DNA of 12,545 nt, taken from assembly GCA_019100305.1 (NCBI GenBank), contig JAHRHW010000090.1, forward strand, positions 1 through 12,545. The letters run 5' to 3'. Source of the stretch: Candidatus Thiodiazotropha taylori (GTDB lineage Bacteria > Pseudomonadota > Gammaproteobacteria > Chromatiales > Chromatiaceae). Position numbers and translations under genes: made by a program. How positions within the stretch are numbered: position 1 is the first letter of the stretch; each line of letters opens with the position of its first letter. Under the pieces are notes generated by a model. It ran no database searches, was not told the DNA's origin, and saw only the letters and a program-made list of their open reading frames with translations. Of the stretch, positions 6,791 to 12,545 are shown in pieces.

Positions 6791-7696
6791 TTATGCGGTT
6801 CCCATCTTCGCTGAGAATGTTTGGAAAATATGGATGAATTTCTGCTGGAAAGTGCGTAGATATTTATCCCGACGATAGCCGATCTTGGTCACTTCCCAGG
6901 GGAAAAGGTGATTCAGGGGTTTCATCGCCAGGTCACTGTCTTTGTCCTGTTCATAAGCCAGGTCGGCAATGATGCCGATACCCATGCCCTCCCGCACGTA
7001 GGTCTTGATCACATCGGTGTCGGTGGCGCTCAAGACCACATGAGGAGTAAGCCCCGCTTTGCTGAAGGTCTGATTCAGATGGTCACGTCCGGTAAAGCCG
7101 TCCAGATAGGTGATGATCGGGTGTTGGCATAAACCTTTCAGGGTGACTTTTTGTGATGCCGGCAATGGGTGACCTTTGGGGGCTATCAGGCATCGGTTCC
7201 AGCGGTTGCAGGGTATCGAAATCAGAGCATCGTGCTCGCCAAGCGCCTCGGTGCAGATGGCAAAATCGACCTTGTTCTTTTGGCTCAGCTCAACCAGCCG
7301 TTGCGGGGTGCTCTCCAGCATCTGCAGTTCGATGGCCGGGTAGGCTTCACTGAAGTGACGAACGATCGGTGGCAGGACATAGCGGGCCTGGGTATGGGTG
7401 GTGCCGATTCTCAGAACACCGGTCTCTTCGGAGACATGGTCCATTCCTACGGCCTGGATATTGGCGGCGTCCGAGAGCATGTTGCGCGCATAGTGCAATA
7501 CCCGCTCTCCGGCTTCCGTCAAGCCGCTGAGACGTTTGCCGTTGCGCAGGAACAGTCTGGTGCCCAGCTCCTGCTCCAGAAGCCTGAGGTGTTGAGAGAC
7601 TGCCGGTTGCACCAGATTGAGCTGCCGGGCAGCCTGGGTAACGCTGAAACCATTTTCAGCCAGGGCCACCAGGGAGTTGAGTTGTCTGAGTTCCAT
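6791..7696 (-). CDS. CysB-like LysR-type transcriptional regulator
   Basis: 301 residues: an N-terminal winged helix-turn-helix (1-60, with NLVQPAVSQHLRLLEQELG) and a C-terminal effector domain (about 92-295). It is clearly of the CysB/Cbl type: TTHTQARY (99-106), 'DFAICTEAL' (144-152), CNRWNR (163-168), GFTGR (200-204), 'ATDTDVIKTYVREGMGIGIIA' and TKIGYRR. The residues that hold sulfate in the CysB structure (T100, T102, Q103, T149, W166, T202) are all present at the same numbers. It lacks about 23 residues of the CysB C-terminal tail. CysB responds to N-acetylserine/O-acetylserine and sulfide. The gene is divergent from the 2-oxoacid oxidoreductase operon and probably controls it. No Shine-Dalgarno precedes the ATG. 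Confidence 0.9.
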   Translation of the reverse strand: MELRQLNSLVALAENGFSVTQAARQLNLVQPAVSQHLRLLEQELGTRLFLRNGKRLSGLTEAGERVLHYARNMLSDAANIQAVGMDHVSEETGVLRIGTTHTQARYVLPPIVRHFSEAYPAIELQMLESTPQRLVELSQKNKVDFAICTEALGEHDALISIPCNRWNRCLIAPKGHPLPASQKVTLKGLCQHPIITYLDGFTGRDHLNQTFSKAGLTPHVVLSATDTDVIKTYVREGMGIGIIADLAYEQDKDSDLAMKPLNHLFPWEVTKIGYRRDKYLRTFQQKFIHIFQTFSAKMGTA

Positions 7697-7702
7697 ATAA
7701 CG

Positions 7703-7725
7703 AATAATTATATAATGTAATTATT
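7703..7725. promoter_or_regulatory. Perfect AT-rich inverted repeat, candidate LysR operator
   Basis: AATAATTA (7703-7710) and TAATTATT (7718-7725) form a perfect 8-bp inverted repeat with a 7-nt spacer. It lies in the divergent region, 7 nt upstream of the -35 box of the oxidoreductase promoter and overlapping the -10 of the LysR gene. This is the place expected for a LysR protein that activates the operon and represses itself. The AT-rich setting raises the chance of coincidence. Confidence 0.5.
7707..7712 (-). promoter_or_regulatory. -10 box of the LysR gene, near-leaderless start
   Basis: On the minus strand TATAAT (7712-7707) is a full consensus -10. Transcription would start near 7700, only about 4 nt before the ATG (7696). 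The -35 position (about 7735-7730, TAAAAT) is poor. With no ribosome-binding site before the ATG, the mRNA may be leaderless or nearly so. Confidence 0.35.
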
Positions 7726-7731
7726 TATTAT

Positions 7732-7760
7732 TTTACATGATGTTTTCTCCTGCACATAAT
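7732..7760 (+). promoter_or_regulatory. Sigma70-like promoter of the 2-oxoacid oxidoreductase operon
   Basis: -35 TTTACA (7732-7737), 17-nt spacer, -10 CATAAT (7755-7760); each box has five of six consensus bases. The predicted start is near 7767, giving a leader of about 205 nt. The candidate LysR operator ends 6 nt before the -35 box. Confidence 0.6.
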
Positions 7761-7766
7761 TCGCAC

Positions 7767-7972
7767 ACGTGAAAGCAGCGACTCGCTCTCTTCACTCCCT
7801 GCAGAGCCCGGCATAAAGAAGGCCCAAGGGGTGCAATAAAATTCTGCTGCCGGTGATTCCGGCTACAAGAACAAACCAGCAATACCTTTTGTTCGAATGG
7901 GCGTTACCCGCCCGTGACGATTTTCCATTGGCTCACAAGGCCGAGGGATTCACTACAAAGGAGAATAAATCC
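7767..7972 (+). other. Long 5' leader of the oxidoreductase operon with two hairpins
   Basis: The predicted 206-nt leader holds two small perfect stems: GCCGG/CCGGC (7849-7853, 7859-7863; loop TGATT) and GGGCG/CGCCC (7899-7903, 7909-7913; loop TTACC, extendable by an A-T and a G-T pair). Four T (7921-7924) follow 7 nt after the second stem. No riboswitch class was recognised. The frame from a GTG at 7853 runs into the gamma-subunit gene but has no family-like residues. Confidence 0.35.
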
Positions 7973-8557
7973 ATGTTTCAGATCCGCATCCACGGACGCG
8001 GTGGTCAGGGTGTAGTCTCGGCCGCCGAAATGTTGTCCGTTGCCGCCTTCCTGGAAGGCAAACATGCCCAGGCGGTGCCGAGTTTCGGTTCCGAGCGTAT
8101 GGGGGCACCGGTGGTGGCCTTTTGCCGCATCGACGATAAACCAATCCGCCTGAGAGAGCCTGTGCTCGAACCGGATACTTTGATTGTCCAGGATCCCACC
8201 CTGTTCAACGCCATCGATCTGTTCAATGGCCTCATCGATAGCGGATACCTGTTGATCAATACGGGTAAGTCGATTCAGGCGTTGGGTATCGAAAACGCCG
8301 TGGCTCATCTTCCGGCCGGGCATGTGTGCAGCGTGCCTGCCACCGATATCGCACTGACCCATGTGAAGCGACCGGTGCCCAACGCGGTACTGCTTGGTGC
8401 TCTGGCAGCAGCAACCGGAGTAATCAGAATCGACTCGGTGGTGGAGGCGATCGAGAAAAAATTCCCCGGCAAGGTGGGGCAGGCTAACGTCAACGCGGCC
8501 AAAGTCGCCTACGAAATGGTCCGCACACCGGCTTTGCAGGAGGTGGCCAATGCTTAA
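7973..8557 (+). CDS. porC: 2-oxoacid:acceptor oxidoreductase gamma subunit (pyruvate synthase PorC/PorG type)
   Basis: 194 residues, the usual size for a gamma subunit. The start ATG at 7973 has a strong ribosome site, AAAGGAG (7957-7963, 9-nt spacer), and the protein begins with the family opening FQIRIHGRGGQG. Other family marks are FGSERMGAPV (38-47), 'DTLIVQDPTL' and 'PNAVLLGALAAATG'. In 2-oxoacid:ferredoxin oxidoreductases this domain binds the coenzyme A part of the product and closes over the active site; it carries no cofactor. It is the first gene of the operon and overlaps the alpha-subunit gene by 8 nt. The substrate could be pyruvate, a branched-chain 2-oxoacid or phenylglyoxylate (where the homologue is PadE). 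The symbol porC (also called porG) rests on family, not on proven substrate. Confidence 0.88.
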   Translation: MFQIRIHGRGGQGVVSAAEMLSVAAFLEGKHAQAVPSFGSERMGAPVVAFCRIDDKPIRLREPVLEPDTLIVQDPTLFNAIDLFNGLIDSGYLLINTGKSIQALGIENAVAHLPAGHVCSVPATDIALTHVKRPVPNAVLLGALAAATGVIRIDSVVEAIEKKFPGKVGQANVNAAKVAYEMVRTPALQEVANA

Positions 8558-9806
8558 ACAGATAGAAGGCTCCCAGGGCATCGCTCAGGCCGTAGCCCGC
8601 TGTCGCCCGGAGGTGATCTGCGCCTATCCGATCACCCCTCAGACCCACATCGTGGAGGACCTGGGTGCGATGGTGAAGAGCGGCAGCCTGACCGATTGCG
8701 AATTCATCAACGTGGAGTCCGAGTTTGCCGCTCTGTCGGTGGCAATCGGCTCCTCGGCCACTGGCGCCCGTTCCTATACCGCCACCGCCAGTCAAGGGCT
8801 GCTCTACATGGCTGAAGCGGTCTATAACGCTTCCGGGTTGGGATTGCCGATCGTGATGACGGTCGGCAATCGGGCCATCGGCGCGCCGATCAATATCTGG
8901 AACGATCAGTCCGACTCCATGTCGATGCGGGATGCGGGCTGGATTCAGCTGTTTGCCGAGACCAATCAGGAGGCCCTGGATCTGCATATCCAGGCCTTTC
9001 GTATTGCCGAGACATTGAGCATACCGGTGATGGTCTGTGTCGATGGTTTCATACTCACCCACGCCTATGAGCGGATGGATATTCCGCAGCAGGAGCAGGT
9101 CGACCGGTTTCTGCCTCCGTTCGTACCGCGACAGGTGCTCGATCCGGCGGATCCCATCTCCATGGGAGCGATGGTCGGACCCGAGGCCTTCACCGAAGTC
9201 CGCTATCTGGCTCACCACAAACAGATGCAGGCGCTGGAGTTGATTCCCGAGATTGCCGAAGAGTTCAAATCGATTTTCGGTCGGGATTCCGGTGGGCTGA
9301 TCTCCAACTATCGGACGGATGATGCGGAAACCATCATTGTCACGCTCGGCTCTGTGATCGGTACCATCTCAGAGGTGATCGACACGTTACGAGACCAGGG
9401 GCAGAAGATCGGTGCCATCTCCCTGCGCTGCTATCGTCCCTTTCCCAAAGAGGTGCTGCGGGAGGCGCTGCAGGCGTGTCAGAGGGTGGTGGTGTTCGAA
9501 AAGTGTCTGGCTGTGGGTATGGGGGGCATCGTTGCCGCCAATGTAAGGATGTCGATTCGAGGGCTTAACCTACCGGTCTATACCGTGATTGGTGGGCTCG
9601 GTGGACGTCCGATTACCAGAAAGTCTCTGGCCGAGTTGTTTGCGAAAGCGATGAAGGACGATCTCGATGAGACCACCTTCCTCGACATCAAGTGCGATAT
9701 CGTGGAGCGGGAACTGGCGCGGGAGCAGGCCCATACACGTTCCGGTGGAGCGGCGGAAAATATCCTGCGTGAGGTCGGGGTCGTTGACGCCGCCAAGACC
9801 GCCTGA
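8550..9806 (+). CDS. porA: 2-oxoacid:acceptor oxidoreductase alpha subunit (pyruvate synthase PorA type)
   Basis: 418 residues. The thiamine pyrimidine-binding domain has YPITPQT (26-32), the catalytic Glu region NVESEFAALS (E58 aligns with the Glu that activates the cofactor) and TATASQGLLYMAEAV. 'VGNRAIGAPINIWNDQSD' is typical of the PorA branch. A second domain (about 255-385) holds 'YRTDDAETIIVTLGS' and 'GAISLRCYRPFP'. Together with the beta subunit it forms the active site that binds the 2-oxoacid. The ribosome site is AGGAGG (8538-8543, 6-nt spacer), inside the end of the gamma gene. It resembles PorA rather than the 2-oxoglutarate (KorA) type, which normally has its gamma domain fused to alpha. 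It is slightly longer than most PorA proteins, mainly at the C-terminus. Confidence 0.9.
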   Translation: MLKQIEGSQGIAQAVARCRPEVICAYPITPQTHIVEDLGAMVKSGSLTDCEFINVESEFAALSVAIGSSATGARSYTATASQGLLYMAEAVYNASGLGLPIVMTVGNRAIGAPINIWNDQSDSMSMRDAGWIQLFAETNQEALDLHIQAFRIAETLSIPVMVCVDGFILTHAYERMDIPQQEQVDRFLPPFVPRQVLDPADPISMGAMVGPEAFTEVRYLAHHKQMQALELIPEIAEEFKSIFGRDSGGLISNYRTDDAETIIVTLGSVIGTISEVIDTLRDQGQKIGAISLRCYRPFPKEVLREALQACQRVVVFEKCLAVGMGGIVAANVRMSIRGLNLPVYTVIGGLGGRPITRKSLAELFAKAMKDDLDETTFLDIKCDIVERELAREQAHTRSGGAAENILREVGVVDAAKTA

Positions 9807-9817
9807 GGAGAAGCGAG

Positions 9818-10810
9818 ATGCCACATCAACAAGTGAAATTCTATCAGACCGGTACCCTCACAGTGGGTAACCGATTGCTCGATAAGGCCCAGCGAACCGT
9901 ACAGGCCACCATGGACCGCTCCAACTCCCTCGACTCGGGGCATCGTGCCTGTCAGGGGTGCGGTGAGGCCCTCGGGGCAAGATATGCCATCGACGCTGCG
10001 ATGCGTGCTACCGACAATCAGCTGATCGCAGCGAATGCCACTGGCTGCCTGGAGGTCTTCACCACGCCCTATCCGGAGTCGGCCTGGCGTATTCCCTGGA
10101 TGCACTCCCTGTTCGGCAATGCCCCATCGGTCGCTACCGGTATTGCTGCGGCACTGCGGGTCAAGGGTCGGCAGGATGTGCGGGTGATCGCCCAGGGCGG
10201 GGACGGGGGTACCACCGATATCGGTTTCGGCGCCCTCTCCGGGATGTTCGAACGCAATGATGACGTGCTCTACATCTGTTATGACAACCAAGCCTATATG
10301 AATACCGGGGTGCAACGCTCCTCCGCCACACCTGGATCGGCACGTACCGCCACTACCATGCCGTTGGGGGCAGAGCCTGGCGCGGAGTTCGACAAGGGTA
10401 AAAACGTACCTTTGATCGCCATGGCCCATGGCATTCCCTATGTGGCCACCGCCAGCGTAGACCGGCTTCACGATCTCGAGGCCAAGGTGGAAAAGGCGAT
10501 GTCGATCAGAGGGGCGCGCTACATTCAGGTGTTTGTGCCCTGTCCCCTGGGCTGGGGATCCAAGCCGGCTGATACGGTGAAAGTTGCCCGGCTGGCGGTG
10601 GAGAGCGGACTCTACCCCCTGTTTGAAGCCGAGTATGGTGAGCTGACATCCGCCACCAAAATACGCCGCAAGGTGCCGGTTGCAGACTATCTCAGACTGC
10701 AGCGGCGCTTCGCCCACACCCTGAAAAGTGAAACCCAACTGGCTCGGCTACAGGCTGTGGCAGACAACAACATCCGTCGTTTCGGTCTGATCGACGAGCA
10801 GGGAGACTGA
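9818..10810 (+). CDS. porB: 2-oxoacid:acceptor oxidoreductase beta subunit, TPP and [4Fe-4S] binding (PorB type)
   Basis: 330 residues, starting 11 nt after alpha with GAGGAG (9805-9810, 7-nt spacer). Four Cys in the family positions bind the proximal [4Fe-4S] cluster: C45 and C48 (CQGCGEALGAR), C77 (TGCLEVF) and C242 (PCPLGWG). The thiamine diphosphate/Mg site is GGDGGTTDIGFGALSGM (127-143) with DNQAYMNTGVQRSS (156-169). 'TPYPESAWRIPWMH' is also typical of pyruvate/2-oxoisovalerate beta subunits. About 35 N-terminal residues come before the first conserved part. The protein carries electrons from the TPP intermediate to the ferredoxin-type acceptor, here probably the C-terminal domain of the next gene product. 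Confidence 0.9.
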   Translation: MPHQQVKFYQTGTLTVGNRLLDKAQRTVQATMDRSNSLDSGHRACQGCGEALGARYAIDAAMRATDNQLIAANATGCLEVFTTPYPESAWRIPWMHSLFGNAPSVATGIAAALRVKGRQDVRVIAQGGDGGTTDIGFGALSGMFERNDDVLYICYDNQAYMNTGVQRSSATPGSARTATTMPLGAEPGAEFDKGKNVPLIAMAHGIPYVATASVDRLHDLEAKVEKAMSIRGARYIQVFVPCPLGWGSKPADTVKVARLAVESGLYPLFEAEYGELTSATKIRRKVPVADYLRLQRRFAHTLKSETQLARLQAVADNNIRRFGLIDEQGD

Positions 10811-10812
10811 GT

Positions 10813-12435
10813 ATGAACAAACCTTTTGCAATTACCCTTGATGTGGGCAGCAGTCTGCTCAACAAAACCGGCTCCTGGCGAACGGAGCGGCCGGTCTACC
10901 TCGATCGCCTGCCACCCTGCAACAACGCCTGCCCCGCGGGAGAGAATATTCAGGCCTGGCTCTATCACGCCGAAGAGGGACGCTACGAACAGGCCTGGCG
11001 GGAGATCATGAAAAACAACCCCTTTCCCGCTGTGATGGGACGGGTCTGCTATCACCCCTGCGAAAAGGCTTGCAACCGGGTTCATCTGGACGATGCGGTG
11101 GGCATCAACTCGGTGGAGCGTTTTCTGGGTGACCAGGCGCTGCGTGAAGGCTGGCAGGTGGCACCCGGTGAGGATACCGGCAAGCGGGTGATGGTGGTTG
11201 GCGCAGGTCCGGCGGGGCTGGCTTGCGCCTATCACCTGCGCTCTCTTGGTCATCAGGTCACCGTCTACGAGGCCGCGGCACAGGCTGGAGGGATGGTGCG
11301 CTATGGCATTCCAAAATACCGTATGCCCAGGGAGAAGCTGAAGGCGGAGATCCGGCGCATTGAAGAGATGGGGGTGGAGATCGTACTCAATACCCGTATC
11401 GATGATATTCAGGGCTTCAAACAAGCTAACGGTTTCGATGCGGTGTTCCTGGCGATCGGTGCACAGCAGCCGAAACGGGTCGAGATCCCATCGGATGAAA
11501 GCATTCAACAGCTCGACGCCGTAGGGCTGTTACGTGCCATTGAGGAGGAGGAGCACGTGGCCCTGCTTGGCCGGGTGGTTGTCTATGGTGGCGGTAATAC
11601 GGCCATCGATGTGGCCCGCAGTGCCATACGGATGGGCGCCACCCAGGTGACACTGCTGGTCTATGAGGCGCGTGAAAAGATGCCTGCTCATGAGATGGAG
11701 GTCGCCGAAGCGTTTGAGGAGGGTGTGGAGATCCTGCCTTTGCGGGCAATCCGTGAGATCAGGGATGGCAGCCTCAAGTTGGAGCAGATGGTGGATGGAG
11801 AGGGCCAGTGGCCCCAGGCATCGGGTCAGTTTGAAAGCTTTCAGGCCGATCTGGTGGTTCAGGCGTTGGGCCAGCAGGTGGAGACCGATCTATTGAATGG
11901 TCTGGCCGGAGTCCACATTGAAGGCGATGCGCTCCAAGTGGATGTTGCAATGAAGAGCGGATGCGAGGGTGTCTTCGCCGGTGGCGACATGGTGCCCTCG
12001 GCACGCACTGTGACCACGGCCATCGGCCATGGCAAGCATGCCGCCCGCAGTATCGATGCCTGGTTGCGTGGCGAACAGTACCGCAAGCCCGTTAAACATG
12101 AGCTGGTGGATATCGACAAGATGAACACTTGGTACTACACCGATGCGCCCCGCACCGTACGGCCGATGCTTGATATCGTCCGCCGACAGAGTGGTTTCGC
12201 GGAAGTGGTGGGTGATCTGGATGAGATCAACGCAGCCTATGAGGCACGTCGTTGCATGTCCTGTGGAAATTGTTTCGAGTGTGACAACTGCTACGGGGTC
12301 TGCCCGGACAATGCGATCACCAAACTGGGGCCAGGCAATCGTTTCGAGTTCAAGTACGACTACTGTAAAGGTTGTGGTATGTGTGCCACCGAGTGCCCCT
12401 GTGGGGCGATCAAAATGGAGCCCGAGAGTATCTGA
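10813..12435 (+). CDS. GltD-like FAD/NAD(P) oxidoreductase with C-terminal 2x[4Fe-4S] ferredoxin domain
   Basis: 540 residues, 2 nt after beta, with AGGGAG just upstream. Order: an N-terminal Fe-S helical domain of the GltD/DPYD type (about 30-110; C36, C40, C79, C83, C87, but without the usual CxxCG pair before C36); FAD fold VVGAGPAG (128-135) and GGMVRYGIPKYRMP; nucleotide fold VVYGGGNTAIDVA (256-268); GVFAGGDM (386-393); then a bacterial ferredoxin domain (481-540) with clusters from C487, C490, C493, C497 and C518, C521, C524, C528 plus extra C481 and C484. The last domain probably replaces the delta subunit, which has no gene of its own here. It likely links the enzyme to a pyridine nucleotide, like the FAD subunit PadH of phenylglyoxylate:NAD+ oxidoreductase. 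The residues expected to read the NADPH phosphate are changed (Y284-E285 in place of RR), favouring NAD(H). Confidence 0.88.
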   Translation: MNKPFAITLDVGSSLLNKTGSWRTERPVYLDRLPPCNNACPAGENIQAWLYHAEEGRYEQAWREIMKNNPFPAVMGRVCYHPCEKACNRVHLDDAVGINSVERFLGDQALREGWQVAPGEDTGKRVMVVGAGPAGLACAYHLRSLGHQVTVYEAAAQAGGMVRYGIPKYRMPREKLKAEIRRIEEMGVEIVLNTRIDDIQGFKQANGFDAVFLAIGAQQPKRVEIPSDESIQQLDAVGLLRAIEEEEHVALLGRVVVYGGGNTAIDVARSAIRMGATQVTLLVYEAREKMPAHEMEVAEAFEEGVEILPLRAIREIRDGSLKLEQMVDGEGQWPQASGQFESFQADLVVQALGQQVETDLLNGLAGVHIEGDALQVDVAMKSGCEGVFAGGDMVPSARTVTTAIGHGKHAARSIDAWLRGEQYRKPVKHELVDIDKMNTWYYTDAPRTVRPMLDIVRRQSGFAEVVGDLDEINAAYEARRCMSCGNCFECDNCYGVCPDNAITKLGPGNRFEFKYDYCKGCGMCATECPCGAIKMEPESI

Positions 12436-12486
12436 TGCGTCATCTTGCCAGGGAAGGCTTTTTTTAACTGACGCATAATCTTTTTT
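12435..12486 (+). terminator. Likely rho-independent terminator of the oxidoreductase operon
   Basis: A perfect 8-bp inverted repeat, ATGCGTCA (12435-12442) and TGACGCAT (12469-12476), begins at the last base of the stop codon. It is followed by AATC and six T (12481-12486). The 26-nt loop contains a small GCC/GGC stem and its own run of seven T, so the shape is not classic but fits operon-end termination. Confidence 0.55.
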
Positions 12487-12497
12487 GTATGTGTTGT

Positions 12498-12526
12498 CGC
12501 AGGGTGCGGTTGAACCGCACCCTGCG
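12498..12526. repeat. Perfect 13-bp REP-like palindrome
   Basis: CGCAGGGTGCGGT (12498-12510) and ACCGCACCCTGCG (12514-12526) with a 3-nt loop, TGA. The arms share an AGGGTG(C/G)GG pattern with the right arm of the palindrome at 1062-1086. It looks like a dispersed intergenic element and could also act as a second terminator or mRNA-end stabiliser. The last 19 bases of the window show nothing further. Confidence 0.65.
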
Positions 12527-12545
12527 AGCTTGCTGGTGTGGCGGT

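Noticed and set aside
6724..6834. Small plus-strand reading frame (about 36 codons; inner ATG at 6748 with AGGGA upstream)
   Set aside because: It runs into the LysR 3' end, resembles no known protein, and the FNR-type box has no good -10 on that strand.
7853..7972. Upstream GTG start of the gamma subunit
   Set aside because: The 40 extra residues do not look like the family, whereas the ATG at 7973 has a strong ribosome site and the usual N-terminus.
8490..9218. Long minus-strand reading frame opposite the alpha-subunit gene (also others at 9578-10738 and 10687-11508)
   Set aside because: These are shadows of GC-rich coding sequence on the other strand; the plus-strand proteins have clear family motifs and ribosome sites.
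8550..9806. Calling the enzyme 2-oxoglutarate:ferredoxin oxidoreductase (korAB)
   Set aside because: Separate gamma gene, PorA-branch motifs in alpha and PorB-like beta residues fit the pyruvate/aromatic 2-oxoacid branch better.
1..12545. Mobile element, phage, CRISPR or defence island
   Set aside because: No transposase, integrase, att-like direct repeats, spacer array or known defence gene was seen; gene content and style are those of ordinary chromosome.

Overview
The window looks like a piece of a chromosome from a gammaproteobacterium, most plausibly a metabolically versatile, possibly sulfur-oxidising one. This rests on moderate GC, a CysB-type LysR regulator, GAF/PAS/HDOD signalling proteins, a perfect FNR-type site and an anaerobic-type 2-oxoacid:acceptor oxidoreductase operon. 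The assignment is inference from gene style; there is no rRNA or other taxonomic marker here. No tRNA, rRNA, CRISPR array, transposase or phage gene was seen.

Layout. (1) Positions 2-952, plus strand: the 3' part of a surface-type protein with two DUF1566 modules, cut by the left edge. (2) 953-1169: a short convergent intergenic stretch with several GC-rich palindromes. (3) 1170-2810, minus strand: a compact three-gene operon with its own sigma70-like promoter. It encodes a soluble YbjQ/UPF0145 protein, a membrane-anchored UPF0145-like protein and a membrane-anchored M48 zinc metalloprotease. (4) 3035-6378, minus strand: a two-gene signalling unit made of a 710-aa REC-GAF-PAS histidine kinase and a REC-HDOD response regulator that overlaps it by 4 nt and starts with TTG. 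Upstream lies a 412-nt non-coding stretch with a perfect FNR-type palindrome about 21 nt before a good -10 box, the geometry of a class II FNR-dependent promoter. (5) 6791-7696, minus strand: a CysB-like LysR regulator, divergent from (6) 7973-12435, plus strand: a four-gene 2-oxoacid oxidoreductase operon in the order gamma, alpha, beta, FAD/Fe-S subunit. It is followed by a likely terminator and a perfect 13-bp palindrome.

How they may work together. The gamma, alpha and beta subunits form a thiamine-diphosphate and [4Fe-4S] enzyme that oxidises or forms a 2-oxoacid such as pyruvate. There is no separate delta (ferredoxin) gene. Its two-cluster ferredoxin domain is instead the C-terminus of a GltD-like FAD/NAD(P) protein, so the complex is probably wired directly to a pyridine nucleotide. 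The residues that usually bind the NADPH phosphate are replaced (RR to YE), which points to NAD(H). The LysR protein keeps every known CysB effector-site residue at the same numbering. A perfect inverted repeat lies between it and the operon, just upstream of a strong -35/-10 pair, so a sulfur- or O-acetylserine-like signal may control the operon. The kinase/HDOD pair, with its FNR-type promoter and a Cys/His-rich GAF domain, suggests a redox or oxygen theme in the neighbouring unit.
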